A DNA stretch of 64,000 nt from Xanthostigma xanthostigma (lineage: Eukaryota > Arthropoda > Insecta > Raphidioptera > Raphidiidae). This document shows positions 46,301 through 58,700 of this stretch, piece after piece. The translations under genes and the position numbers were made by a program. The number at the start of each line of letters is the position of its first letter. The stretch's first letter is position 1. The notes beneath the pieces were generated by a model. That model did no database searches. It saw only the letters and a list, made by a program, of their open reading frames with translations, and was not told the origin of the DNA. Location: contig OY754468.1 in the NCBI GenBank assembly GCA_963575645.1, positions 52,959,665 through 53,023,664 of the forward strand. The letters are read 5' to 3'.

Positions 46301-48118
46301 CGTATGTCTTGTCTTAACATGAAAACGACTGCATTTCTAATGTTTAATTCAATTTTTTGACATTAGTATTTTGTGAAATGCAACGCCTTCTAAGTTAACT
46401 ATTGGAATAACTATTATTAGAACATAATACTTTGACAGTTGCAAACGTCACTTTTGACATTTCTTATCATTCCGACACCAAGGATAACCGGATTGAAACC
46501 AAATTTTGGGAGGATGTTTGATATGCAAATATGAAGTGGCCTATTGTTTTTGGGGAACATCGGCGCATGCGTAAAAGAATATATCTCTTATAATGATGTT
46601 TTATATAATAATAATATAGTTTTTAAAACGGTTTTTACTCTATCTACTTTTACTAGAAATTTTTGTAAATTTTTTGGGGAAAATCGGCGCATGCGCAAAA
46701 GAGATACATGCCATAGTTGTTTTTTATATAATAATAGTGTACTTTTTATAGTGTTTTATTATTCTACTTAATAAAATTTACCTAAATTTGAAGCGAAAGA
46801 TGCAATATCATAGATTCGAATTATTATAATTATTATATAAATTTAGGTTATGTATTACGGAATACGTTATCACGTAAAACTATCGTCCGTAAACCGACTT
46901 TACAGACAACCAATTTTTTTTTTTTTGCTATTCTTTTCACTCAATAAAAGACGATGCTTTCAAAAAATTGGCAAATGACTCTTTTAATATTTGAACGGTT
47001 GGTGTTTTTTTGAGATACAGGTAATAAGTTTGTGTTTTTAGATGATTATAGAGGAACCGTTATTCGATATCTTACGCACTAAGGAACAGCTCGGCTATAA
47101 CGTTTATAATTCACTCCGGGATACTTTTGGAGTTTTAGGATTTTCAATAACAGTAAATTCGCAAGCAGATAAACATAGGTATATATAATATTTTTAAGCA
47201 TTCACTAATACTAACTATAGAACGATAGATTGCAGTCTTGTAACAAAACCCCGTTTAAATATATTCTGTGCTGCACATATTATAATATTATGTTTTTAAG
47301 TCTGTTTGACATTTGATCTTTATTTCAAGGAATTTCCGCCATTCTAAATTTTTCATATAGTTACCTACTTTTAAAATCTTTGTTTAACGTCTGATTATAT
47401 TCTTCAATTTTAGTACGCAGTTTGTAGATGAAAGAATCGAAGCATTTATTAAAGAGATGATAAAACAATTAAAAAAGATGCCGAATTCGGAGATAAACGA
47501 TGCTAAAGAGGATTTAATTAAACTTAAAAAAGTTGCCGATATTTATTTGAAGGAAGAAATAGACAGGAATTGGGCTGAAATTGTGGAACAGGAATATATG
47601 TTTGACAGATTGGAATGCGAAATTGCATGTCTTCAAAATATTAAACCAAAAGAAGTGAGGGATTGGCTCGATAATCACTCATTGCACGGACCTAAGAATT
47701 CATGTCGGAAATTAACTATTCAGGTATTTATACGTCGATTCTCAGCAGGTTTGTTACTCATTGTCCACTTAAATATAAACAGTTTTACAAAAATATTTCT
47801 TTCAAGGTCGTGGGTAGTAAAAATTTAGAAACTGGAAATTCTGAAACCAATATACAAAGTGGAAAAGTGGAAACAGACGTCGGAAATGGTATATCGCTTA
47901 TTTATTTATTTTTTTTTTATCGAAGATCATAATATTTATATATTTTTTTGATTATAGTAAAATATCCAGACTGGAATGTGCCTTCGAGTGAATTTTTAAT
48001 TCGCCCTGTTGCCGAGTCTTCGAATTCTGTCCAGTCGGCAGATTATTTTATTACGAATATTGAAAAATTTAAACAAAAGCTATTTGTATATCCTGTCAAT
48101 AAACTAAATAAAAATTGA
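40362..48118 (+). CDS. Nardilysin-like M16 zinc metallopeptidase
   Basis: Nineteen exons close in frame (1059 residues): 40362-40432, 40496-40721, 40810-40950, 41061-41229, 41305-41510, 42130-42297, 42382-42503, 42889-43009, 43077-43295, 43396-43525, 43671-43923, 44405-44555, 45204-45337, 45423-45657, 45795-45938, 47042-47178, 47414-47723, 47807-47888, 47958-48118. The active site is HFLEH at residues 122-126; with the split-codon Glu203 (77 residues on) the zinc ligands are His122, His126 and Glu203, and Glu125 is the catalytic base. An acidic insert at ~50-86 (SSSEEESDEDNS) between the first strand and the active site is the mark of nardilysin rather than insulin-degrading enzyme. Nardilysin cleaves before Arg in dibasic sites and also acts as a chaperone and shedding enhancer. 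All four M16 domains are present. AATAAA at 48107-48112 overlaps the end of the frame. Confidence 0.93.
41533..42010. mobile_element. hAT element with exact 8-bp target duplication (478 bp)
   Basis: Flanked by GTAAAAAT at 41525-41532 and 42011-42018. Ends TAGAGATGCCACGAATA and TATTCGTGGCATCACTA-type inverted repeats; multiple ATTCGGC units inside both ends. The start TAGAGATGC-CACGAATATTCG is a known hAT-type end in insects. No transposase. It lies in a nardilysin intron. Confidence 0.85.
43996..44233 (+). mobile_element. Helentron-like family A, copy A8 (238 bp)
   Basis: Plus-oriented short copy. Its 3' stem is perfect (GTCCGTAAA with TTTACGGAC), a compensated change relative to A6. It lies in a nardilysin intron, ~72 bases after the donor at 43924. 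Confidence 0.8.
45950..46914 (+). mobile_element. Helentron-like family A, long copy A9 (965 bp)
   Basis: Begins 11 bases after the nardilysin donor at 45939. It has the full family ends and an interior with two related ~100-base units (GGGGAACATCGGCGCATGCG near 46552 and GGGGAAAATCGGCGCATGCG near 46675). A 75-codon open frame inside is shared with A10 but shows no protein family. Confidence 0.85.
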
Positions 48119-48306
48119 GTGAATTTATACATAAATATTACGCAACGTCTCTCTTTGTGTGTCCTGCCATTTAATTCGAATATCAAGCATAATAACTATA
48201 TGTCGTCGAGAGAATAGCCATTAAATGGGTATTGCTAGGTGCGTGATGGCAGCGTCGCCTGGCGTCTGTAGTTTTGTAGGCTCTTTTAATACTATAATAA
48301 TAATTA

Positions 48307-48993
48307 AGGAAGTACCCTCGATACGCAGTAAGTCAAAGAATTTCAGTCTTCTACTTGAGTAACATAGTATATAATTTGGCAACACCGCATGCCTTGCCAT
48401 AGTTACAAGTGCTTATGTACGCAGCATAAGTCAGCACGCGGTGTCAAATTCGCATTAATTTATGAAAATGTTTTTTTTATTCCTGTCATTTCGGAAATAA
48501 TAATATACTATCATTTTTTTGGAATACTATGCTTTTAGCATTTACTCAATTTACGTATGTTTTTACGATATCAAAACTGCTGCAGTTTCGTAACTTACCT
48601 TTGAATGACGCGCCACAAACTATAATATTGCGGTGTTGCCATGTTTATGAATTGCTAAAAAGCTCGGCTTTGTTTTAGTTATTTCTATTAACATAAGCAA
48701 GCTTTATACGTTTTGGAAAAGGAAAAGTGTTCATAGAATATTCGTTTATATTTCCTGAAAATTTTATCAAAATCTGTTTGTCAATTCCAACGTTATAAAT
48801 GATGGAGTGCGTCAAAATCACATATTCCCATAAGACTCCATGTTAAGTGCAGCGAAATAAAATTATCAATATCTTTTTTCAAAGTCAACCAAAAATCACA
48901 AAAATTTAACTGAGTCATTTTTGAAAAGGTTTTGACATATTTGCAAATTTTCGTAATTTTCTGTTTGTTAATTCATTTATCGAGGGTACTTCC
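48307..48993. mobile_element. Two nested MITEs
   Basis: The outer element has ends GGAAGTACCCTCGATA (48308) and TATCGAGGGTACTTCC (48978-48993). Inside, an element with ends TGGCAACACCGCA (48377) and TGCGGTGTTGCCA (~48640) appears inserted. Neither encodes protein. Confidence 0.65.
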
Positions 48994-49229
48994 TATGAAA
49001 CCATTATTTATCGAAATTTGTGTACACAAAGATACAAGATGGGAATTAACGCCCTCAGGTGTATGCCATCTGTCAGATTCTCTAATACACAATTGTACAC
49101 GTAAACGCTGATGATTTCAGCTGTTGAGCGTCTATAATATACAATCTATCAATTGATAGATGATATCAAATGGATGCTACATCTTTTATACACAAGGTCT
49201 AGGGTTTTTTAATTTCATGCAATAAAACC

Positions 49230-49612
49230 GGACTACATCCTAATGACGCTATTCTTTGCGGAGTTCAACAACATCGTCTTGAATTATTTCGTTATCCAAC
49301 AAAGCTGACAGCTGTCAAAAATATATTTGTCAATTAATGTCAATACAATATCCTATTCCTCTGCCCAAATTTCAACCAATTTAGATATATAATAACTAAC
49401 ATTATTGACCCAGCTACATGTACTAACAAGGAAGAATTAACCTTAATCCTAGCTCAACAAAAGGACGAGACGTATAAAGCAATCTACAAATACCTGCTAA
49501 AATGCCAAATTAAATTATAAACAAGGAACGACATAGATTATAAATTCGGCTACTGGCCAATGACATAAGTCAGGCCATAAACAACAAAAAAAAAAAAAAA
49601 AAAAAAAAAAAT
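49230..49612 (+). mobile_element. Degenerate 3' end of a LINE with poly(A) tail
   Basis: A frame broken by stops reads TGLHPNDAILCGVQQHRLEL, then LFLCPNFNQFRY and ends NKEELTLILAQQKDET ... KCQIKL-stop. The C-x-G...H...CP-x-F pattern is like the cysteine knuckle at the end of I/Jockey-type ORF2. A 3' tail follows and closes with A28 or so at ~49582-49611. Confidence 0.55.
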
Positions 49613-49730
49613 GTCAATACAGTTGTGATTTTTTTAGTCTCCAGTTTATTCCTGGAATATGACAAATAAATATTTGATGCTATTCGGGAATTAAGCCGTA
49701 AATTCATTGCTGTTACATTCAACCGTCAAA

Positions 49731-52700
49731 ATGGCATATGTTCAGCGTGCTTTCGCCCAGAAGCTCTCCAAGTAATTAATGTTTCCTAATCGATATTTAT
49801 TTATTTAATGAAGTTAAGATTTGTATTGTCGATTTATTTATGATTGCAGGCAACATGCTGCCGATGTTCGACGGAACGTGGCTGGACATCAAACCAATAA
49901 AAACACATCCATATCGGGATGCTCTTCGATGGTAACCATCTTTTTTGATAGATGAATATATTAAATTTCCATTTAACAAATAAAATCCAATAATGACATT
50001 TTTTTCAGATATCTTTAATCGATTTAGCAGAGCCTCTTGACTATGAAGAGTTCTTATCTATGCACCAGTTAATGGTAGAACGAGATCCACTGCGTAGTGT
50101 GCTGGATTTCCCACCGATAGATATTGAAGTTTGTTCTATACCTCGTAAGATTCGTACAATTCAACATGTCGTCCCGGAGGAAAGTTTGTACGTAGAATCA
50201 TACACGTTACTTCACTAATTTAGATTTTTTTCTTTCGCTTTTACCCTTGTGTTGTTTAACAGAATAAACTTAGACTATAATTCGTTGTGAAAAGGTAATT
50301 ATTTTATCGAAACAGTACAATCGTATTAACTGAAAAAAAATGCAAGATTCGTCTCTCCTTTTTATGCAGTTTCCATTACGCAATTGTGTAATAGTGGTAT
50401 TACACAATTGGGTAATAGATACAATTCAACCGAACTTAAAGGCTCCTCTACACAAGTGGCCAGCACCACCACTTACAGGCACTCACGATTGTGTAGAGGG
50501 CATATTCGTCGGTGCGTTGACATAATCGCCTGTAATCGGTTGATTGTCGGTACATCAAAGGAATGCGTGGCCAGCATCGTGCGCCCGTACACACAATCGG
50601 ACCGGCACGATGGTGTGGAGTGCTAGGCAATCATCGCGGCGATGATGGGCACTTATTTGAGTGGCGGTGCTGGCCGCGTTTGTAGTAGAGGCATAACAGA
50701 ACAACCCTCTCTTGCAAAACTTTCCATGCTATTTTACCGATACGCTGTATTTTTAACTCGTCTTGAATTATTGTTTCTTCTATCACCTTAATAATTCCGT
50801 GAAGACATCTATTTTATAATTTCTTGATCGATTTTTTTCAAACAGTTCTCAATCGTATTTTATCATGCTTAAGCTTTAGTCATACTTCTAAATAGGCCGC
50901 TTTGAACGGAACACTATACACCGTCGTTTTAATATAAACGAATTTTTCCCTTCTTCAGAAAACTGAAATACGCTTATATACAACATGTAATCGCGTTCAT
51001 GAGTGCCATCGCAGATAACAATCGATTAATGTTGTCCAAATAACGTGAATTTGGATACCATTTTCGGGTCGTTACGTTTAATAACTTGAATTGTTTTTGA
51101 ATAGATGTGATTTGCATCCGCGAGTTCAGGCGTGCATACACTGTTGTACGAGAGATTGGCACGTTGTACGATATCTGTTCCGAGAACACAGCAGCAGTCA
51201 CCGAACACGTCACAATTCACGCCAGTCACTGTTGCACGCGACCCCCAAACAAGATTTCGAGATCGATTTGCAGAACTTGGACGGATCGATATCCGAAAAT
51301 GTTTTCAGAGTAAGCGAAACAAATATTAATTAACAGACGCACTGGGTGTTTCACTTGTTGTGACAGTTGAGAAACCGCAAGAACACGAATGGAACCGTTT
51401 TTTATAATTTTCCTTTGTCTAGTTGGATAACGAGTGTCCGAGCGGTCGTCAGTCGGTGGCATCGTCGACGTCTTCTTGCACCACAGAAGAAACATTGACT
51501 CCTCGAAATTCTTGGGCGAGTTTCGATTTGCGTAACAGCATAGGAGAACCCTTACTCGTTGAGTTATTTGAACGGACTGCACCGGACGAACTAGATCAAA
51601 TAAATGAAGCGAGACGCAAAGAAGATAGACAGGTATAGTTAGTTTACTTTTTTTTAACTTCCCGCTTTAAAAAAAAAAAATTTTTTTTTTTCAAAATTGG
51701 GAAGTTATTGGTTTCACCCCGATTTTCAAAAATCGAGTTTTCGCCAGATCTCGACGTTTTGAGGTCCTAGGAAGCTATTGAAACTATTTTGGCGATGATG
51801 TCCGTAGGGCTGTATGTGTGTGTGTGTGTGTATGTATGTATGTAAACCTTTTATATCTTTTGAACGGAGTGTCCAACTGAAACGCGGTTGGCGGCATCTG
51901 ACGTGATCTTGGTGAACTTAGACTTCCTGAAAATTTGAAACGATTCGGCTAAAAAAATTTTGAGAAATCTTAAAAAAACAAGTTTCAAAATTTTTTTTAA
52001 ATTTGTTTTTGTAAAATATTTTCTAAACTACTAAACCGATTAATTCCAAAATCTAATCAGCTCTTCTCCTTAACAAGCTGCGTCGATTTCCGCAAACCGC
52101 ATCAAAATCGGTTCATTTGTTCATGTGATAACGTGAACGAAAAATTAGGAAAAAAGTAATTTTTTATAATTACTCGTAAAATTCTTATCAAATCGATTTT
52201 TTTGTAATAATTTACTTTCTTAGGTTAAAAAAACTGCGTTGATCGCCGCAAACCGCATCAAAATCTGCTCATTTATTCACGAGATATCGTGAACGAAAAA
52301 TTTGTAAAAAAGTGTTTTTTTTGAGATTTTTTGAGATCGATTTTTCTGTAATAAATTACTTTTTTAGGTTAAAAAATTGCGTCGACTGCCGCAAATCGCA
52401 TCAAAATCGGTTCATTTGTTCATGAGATATCGTGAACGAAAATTTCGTAACAAAGTGTTTTTTTTTTTTGAGCTCGAAGAGCTAAAAAATAAACTTCTTG
52501 CTATATTTTATATATTTTTGAGCGTTTTGAACTCGAAAATAGCGGGAAGTTACAGGGATGGCCTGCAGGGTCAAACTTCTTTTCAAATTTTTTCGATTGC
52601 AATTCTTTCCTTACTTATATATTTAGGAAAGATTCCATGCATTAATTTATCTTCTTCTAGGAGGCACTGTTTCTGTTATATCCAACGGCAGACGATTATT

Positions 52701-55700
52701 TTGTAGAAAAACGTTTACCGGCCGAAGTGCCACTTGAGCATCAAGGTCATAAAATATTGGTTAAATGTTTACAGTTAAAGTAAGTTATGTAAAATAAATA
52801 TTTTTTATACTGTTATTTTCCTGGACGTTTGTGAAATATATTACACAAAGCACGATCAAATCTTATTATTGACATTTTGTGACTAGAACTTTTTTCTTAT
52901 CAGGCTAGAACTGGAAGTCGAGCCGCTTTTTGCATCGATGGCATTATATGATGCAAAAGAAAAGAAAAAACTATCGGAAAACTTTTATTTCGACATGAAT
53001 TCAGAAGGCCTGAAACGCATGCTCGGCGGACACATACCGTACAGTGACGTGAGCACTTTGAGTCGATCGGCCGTTTTCGATATTTCACACCCGGGACCCG
53101 ATTTGTTTATCGTAGTTAAACTCGAGAAAGTTCTTCAGGGAGACATTACCGAATGTGCCGAACCGTATATAAAAGACGATAAGGTTTGTTTTGTTTTTTA
53201 AAACTCGATACCCGAAGGGTTCAAACGGAGCCCTGTCGATATGCGACAGCTCTAGTTCGTCTGTCGGAGGCTTCTGGCGCGAGATACGATTGAAATTTTC
53301 ACAGATTTCATCGACCCGATAATAAATTTCGTTTTCTCACGAATCCACGGTGCGTGAGTTCGACTCGCACTCGACCTGTTTTTGAATGCCGTTTTCTTAA
53401 CATCGGCGCGTGTTTGTTAATTCGTATTATTATTATTTGATTTTTAGAATAGAGATAAGGTGAAAGCCAACGCAGTGTCCATGTGCGAACGTCTCGGACG
53501 ATATCGACAAGCTTTTGCGTGGACGGCTGTTTCGCTGATGAACGTAATAACGGGAGTCAGTTCGCTGGAACGCGACTCGATCGTAAGCGATCGCGATTCT
53601 TTGGGTTCAGTATCGGGCACAAATAGTCTCGGTAAGTCACTTGAATTGCGAACAATCTTTCGACTTAATATTCTACTAAAATATAAATAGCTGGGAACAG
53701 GACTCCGAACATTTGTCACTTATTACCAATGATAATGTATATCCACTTTTTCAACATTGCTAAAATAATTTTTGGAAGGAATGAAAACTTATATCAACAT
53801 TTACACTTGTTACACTCAATCGACCGACACAATCGGGTACTCGACAACACATATCGTGCTTCTTCTTCAATTTTTCAATGGCATGTGTAACTTCCATAAT
53901 TAGGCTTTTGAAAAAAAAATAATTATCGATTTTTTTATTGTATTTTAAAACTTTATTATAAATAATATTGATAATCGATGCGAAAAACTTTCAAAAAACT
54001 TTTTTTAAATTCATTATAAGCAATTTAAAATTGATAAAACATTAAAAAAAATCACGTGACTGCAAACGCACTAAAATTGTTTTTGACAGTTGTGACGTCA
54101 TAATGGTAAAATGTATATACGCAGTATACTATCAATGGCTTCTACATGTGTATTATGATGTCACATTATGTTCGGGAAATGTCGGCGCGTTCTCGGAACT
54201 GGGTACAAAAATTTATTTTTAATTTGATATAACTTTTGAATTATAACGAAAATAAAAAAAAAGAAAAATAGTTTTGTTATAAAACTTATATACGATCTTT
54301 CCATTTATGACAAAAAAAAATTTCATTCAAAAGCCCAATTGTGAACTAAATGAATACTTATTCAAAATATGCGTAGCGCGCAATGCTTTACTATATGTGA
54401 CGTTTTGCATAGTTTAGTTAACTGAAATGCCGAGTAGACGGCGCACGATCGAAGTATTATAACATTTTTTCAGTTTTTGCCGACTATGCGAGCGCTCGGG
54501 CGTTCGTCTGCTAACGATAATTGAAATTTTCAGAACGGAAATCGTCAGCCAGTGGCTTAGAGCAATTACGCAGACGAGCGACCGACGTCGGAGGCAGCTT
54601 AACGCGTCGAGGATCTTTAGAAAGAAGAACGGAGAATCGAAGCCATTCACCGGATTTTCTTTCCAACGCCCTCAATACATTCAGACCGATCACGATCACC
54701 GTGTCTAGTTTCTTCAAACAAGTGAGTGTAATAGGCCCCACTCACGATCAAACTTCATGCCACAGTTCAGTGTTCAGTGAAGTTGGACCGATTAATCGAA
54801 AGACTGACTGCTACCACACACAGTTCATGCAAACTGCTCATTTTTTAAAATTTTTTGTGTTCAGTTGTTGGCATACACTCGTCGAGTATAGATATATAAA
54901 ATATATATTATACTATAGATAATTAATAAGAACTAATTGAGTTATTTAAATGGTGAGGATTAGCTGTTCATAGCTATGGGATTGTATTTAAAACAGGGAA
55001 ATAAGAAAAAAAAGAAGAATATGGGTGAAAATTTTGTTAGAAATGCGTGATTCAAGAAGTCATGTTTATTTGATTAATGAATTACATCTTGAACCACTTG
55101 ATTGGAATAATTATTTACGAATGGATGAATTAACTTGCAATTAGTTAGCCTATTTATTAAGAACCAGGACACAAATATGCGAAAATCTATTTCTGCACAA
55201 GAAAGACTTGCAGCAACATTGAGATTTTTGGCTTCTGGTTGTACAAAACACAGAACTCCAAAAACTGAACTGAAAAAAACCCACACACACAGCAGTTTAC
55301 TTGAACACTGAACTAAAAGTCGTTCAAAAATCAAAATGCATTTGATGAGTTCATGCCTGACTTCAGTGTTTATTTGTCCCACACATTATCATGCTTCACT
55401 GAACTATAAGTTTGAACACTGAACTGTGGCATGAAGTTTGATCGTGAGTGGGGCGTATATTGCATTCATCGGTTACGAATTATTTTGTATTTGATTTTAT
55501 CGTCGTTTGAAGGAAAGCGACAAACTGCGCGATGAAGATTTGTACAAATTTCTACAAGAATTGAAAAGACCATGCACCGTCATGAAAAAGTTGAAATGTA
55601 TTCCTGGCTCGTTAAAACTGGACATCGCTCCTTGCCCCGAAGATTTAAAATATGCTTTGACGCCGGAACTCGAGCACTTGCATCCGTATCCGGGTAATAA

Positions 55701-58700
55701 ACAAAGCAGCGTAAAAAAGTCGCCAATAAGTGATTATTTCCGAATTTAAAATTCTATTTCAGATGAGAAAAGTCGTCCGACGAAAGAATTATTGGAATTT
55801 CCTCCGCATGAAATACTAGTTCCGCATTACACATACCGTAATTTGTTGTACATTTATCCAAAGGAATTGAATTTTTCAAACCGCACAGGTACTTATTAAT
55901 TTGTAAATATATTTTCAAATTTTCTTCATTTTAAATTATTTATCATCACACATCATCATGTAAGGTGAAGCGGCCCCTCTCTTAAATTAAGTCACGTGTA
56001 GTCGTTAGCTAAAAATGCTTTCATTGTCTTTTTGAATTCATCGTAACTACCGATATTTTTAATGTGGTCTGGAAAAGCATTGAATATTATGCCAGAATGA
56101 GACAGAGATTCTTTGTTGAAGTGAAAACTTCTTTAGCGGCGCTGTACACTTTTTTTGTAATGGGTAAAAAATGTTAAACTCGCGCCAGGAAAAGTAAGAA
56201 CTGGGTGAGACTCTCTAAGTGATAGTAATTGCCAGATACTTTTTATGCAACGTTAGACATCTAGCGTTGAAATATCGTACATAAAAATGCAATCTATGAT
56301 ACAAACCATTTTATTTACAAGTGTTGTCAATAAATAAACAATGCTTCTAAATGCAAAAAATTAAGACGTTAATATTCAAGTTTTCACTTCTTCCCGGAGT
56401 GCAACCCGTCTTTTTTTTTCATATTGTTTTTTCGTGAACAGGGTCTGCTCGCAATATAACAGTGAAAATACAATTGATGTCGGGAGAGCAAGTTCAGAAT
56501 GCCTTAAAATGTATTTTCGGAAAATCATCGTGTCCCGAGTTCACCGACGAAACCTACACTGCGATAAGTTATCACAATAAGTAAGTCTCTTGTTGCCAAC
56601 GTAACTTTTATTATAAATCTCTAAATTAAAACAAATTTCACCAGGTGTCCGTCATTTTATGACGAAATTAAAATAAAATTGCCGGCATCGTTGGGTGACA
56701 ATCATCATTTGCTGTTCACTTTTTATCACGTGTCTTGTCAACGGAAAGCCGAGCAAACGACTGTCGACACTCCGGTCGGATATACGGTATTTTAACGTCT
56801 TATCATAAAATACTATAGCTGTCTCGATGCAGTGGAGCGTGACGCTGCTATTTGTTCTTTATTTTTGTTTCAGTGGTTACCGATCTTGCGCGACGGTAAT
56901 TTAGCTACGGGCGATTTTTGTCTTCCGGTGATGCTCGAGCCACCGCCGTCAAATTATAGCTACATACCGCCGGATGTGTTTTTACCGGGAACAAAGTGGC
57001 TCGATAACCATAAAGGTGTCTTTTCAGTGGTCATTAACGCAACTTCGTCTGTTCATACGCAGGTAAGATATCGTGTACTCGGCACGACGAAAACATTCGA
57101 ATAACAAACGTTTTGGTTAGGATAAATACTTGGAACGTTTCCTGAACACCTGCGATTGGCTGGAAACTGGCAATGTGCCCGTCCGCATCGGGGACGAAGG
57201 CGCCGAGGTGGAACTGAGACAGAGTTTGAAAGATCTGGCGCATGCGCAGTCCGAGCCTCTCGTGAAGTTTCTGCCGCTCATCATGGACTTTCTCCTTCGC
57301 TTGTTAGTGCAGCCTCCGAGTTTACCGAATCTCGGACAACCGCTGAACGTTTCTACGAGTGCCTTCGAAGCCTTATGTCAACTTTTAAATAACATATCGG
57401 TAAGACGAAGCGATAAGATTTTTCAATTGAAAATTTGCATGATTTTTTCCACTCCGACCAAAACTTGTTAAATGATATCAATTAATCATATTTTTTTTTT
57501 GAAGTGAAAACTTCTTTAGCGGCGTTGTACACTTTTTTTGTAATGGGTAAAAAATGTTAAACTCGCGTCAGGGACAATATCGTACATAAAAATGCAATCT
57601 GTGATACAAACCATTTTATTTACAAGTGTTGCCAATAAATAAACAATGCTTTTAAATGCAAAAAATTAATACGTTAATATTCAAGTTTTCACTTCTGCCG
57701 GCACTCCCGGAGTGCAACCCGTCTTTTTTTTTTATTTTTAAAATTTTTACTGCATAGAAGATTCTGTTTGAAATTAATTTTTCTATTGCCGAAACGTCTT
57801 TTCAAAAGCGGCCGACCTATGACGTCACTGTCCTCGACTGACGAAGAATAAATTAGTTAAATAATTATGACGGAACGAAGGAAATGTAGGTCTTGTCCAA
57901 TGAAATTGAAACATTAGATTTCGTACCGGTACGGAAAAATCATCTGTCTCTGTCAAAAATCAGCTTTCTTGTTTGTTGTGACGGAGAAAATCTTACACAT
58001 TAATGTTGTGAATAAATGCCGTTACGCTCAAGAAAATGACGTTTTCTGTCCTGCAAATTAAAATAACGGAATTTTGATTTATTTTGCTAAATAGGAAATA
58101 CAGGAGCTGCCGATCGACCAGCACGGAAGACATTCCCTACTAACTTCATACGTACACTATCACTGTTCGCTGCCACATCCTTTGGCTAACAATAAGGCAT
58201 ACGCCGCCGTTTCTAGTCCGCCTAACAGAATGACTCGGTAAGAAATGAATGGAATTAATCGGAAAACTTATTATGACAGTCCCTTCAAGTCCTATAGCGT
58301 AATTAAAAAAAAGCTTATAAATTCTAATATTTCATATTTATATCGTTATCTAATCGAGGAGACCAAATACAAGTAAATCGTACGTGCCAAAATTATATTG
58401 AATGCTAAAAAGCCGATTTCTTTTCTTAGAAGCAGCAGCAATCCGGACATTTATGCCGATCAGGAGGTGAATTATATTTCTCGCGGACTGGATAGAACTG
58501 CGAGCATGCGAACAGGTGGGGATTTTTGGTTTCTTCCGCAGCGATATTAATAAAATCGATTTTCTGTATCTGAGCGGAGTGTCTTTAATTTCTCAGGATG
58601 CGCTATGGAAGCTGGTTACGGCGGTGTTCAGTCGTCTTGTCGCAGAATCGCTCACGAAGAATTGGTCCTGCAGTGGGTCGTCTCTAGTGGATCGGCCAAA

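Larger units (their letters stand above)
48119..49730. other. Intergenic stretch between nardilysin and the DOCK gene
   Basis: Contains the nested MITEs at 48307-48993 and the LINE end at 49230-49612. The last ~110 bases before the DOCK ATG at 49731 hold the candidate promoter; no clear core element was seen. Confidence 0.5.

Noticed and set aside
46544..46771. 75-codon open frame, identical at 62609-62836, as a possible small protein
   Set aside because: It lies inside the two near-identical family A copies; AT-rich, no splice or start context and no domain. Identity reflects recent copying of the element.
40362..48118. Insulin-degrading enzyme as the identity of the M16 peptidase
   Set aside because: The long acidic insert before the active-site helix and the total length fit nardilysin better.
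51810..52460. Open frames in DOCK intron 5
   Set aside because: They derive from the AACTTCCCGC element and its internal direct repeats; DOCK exons on either side join in phase without them.
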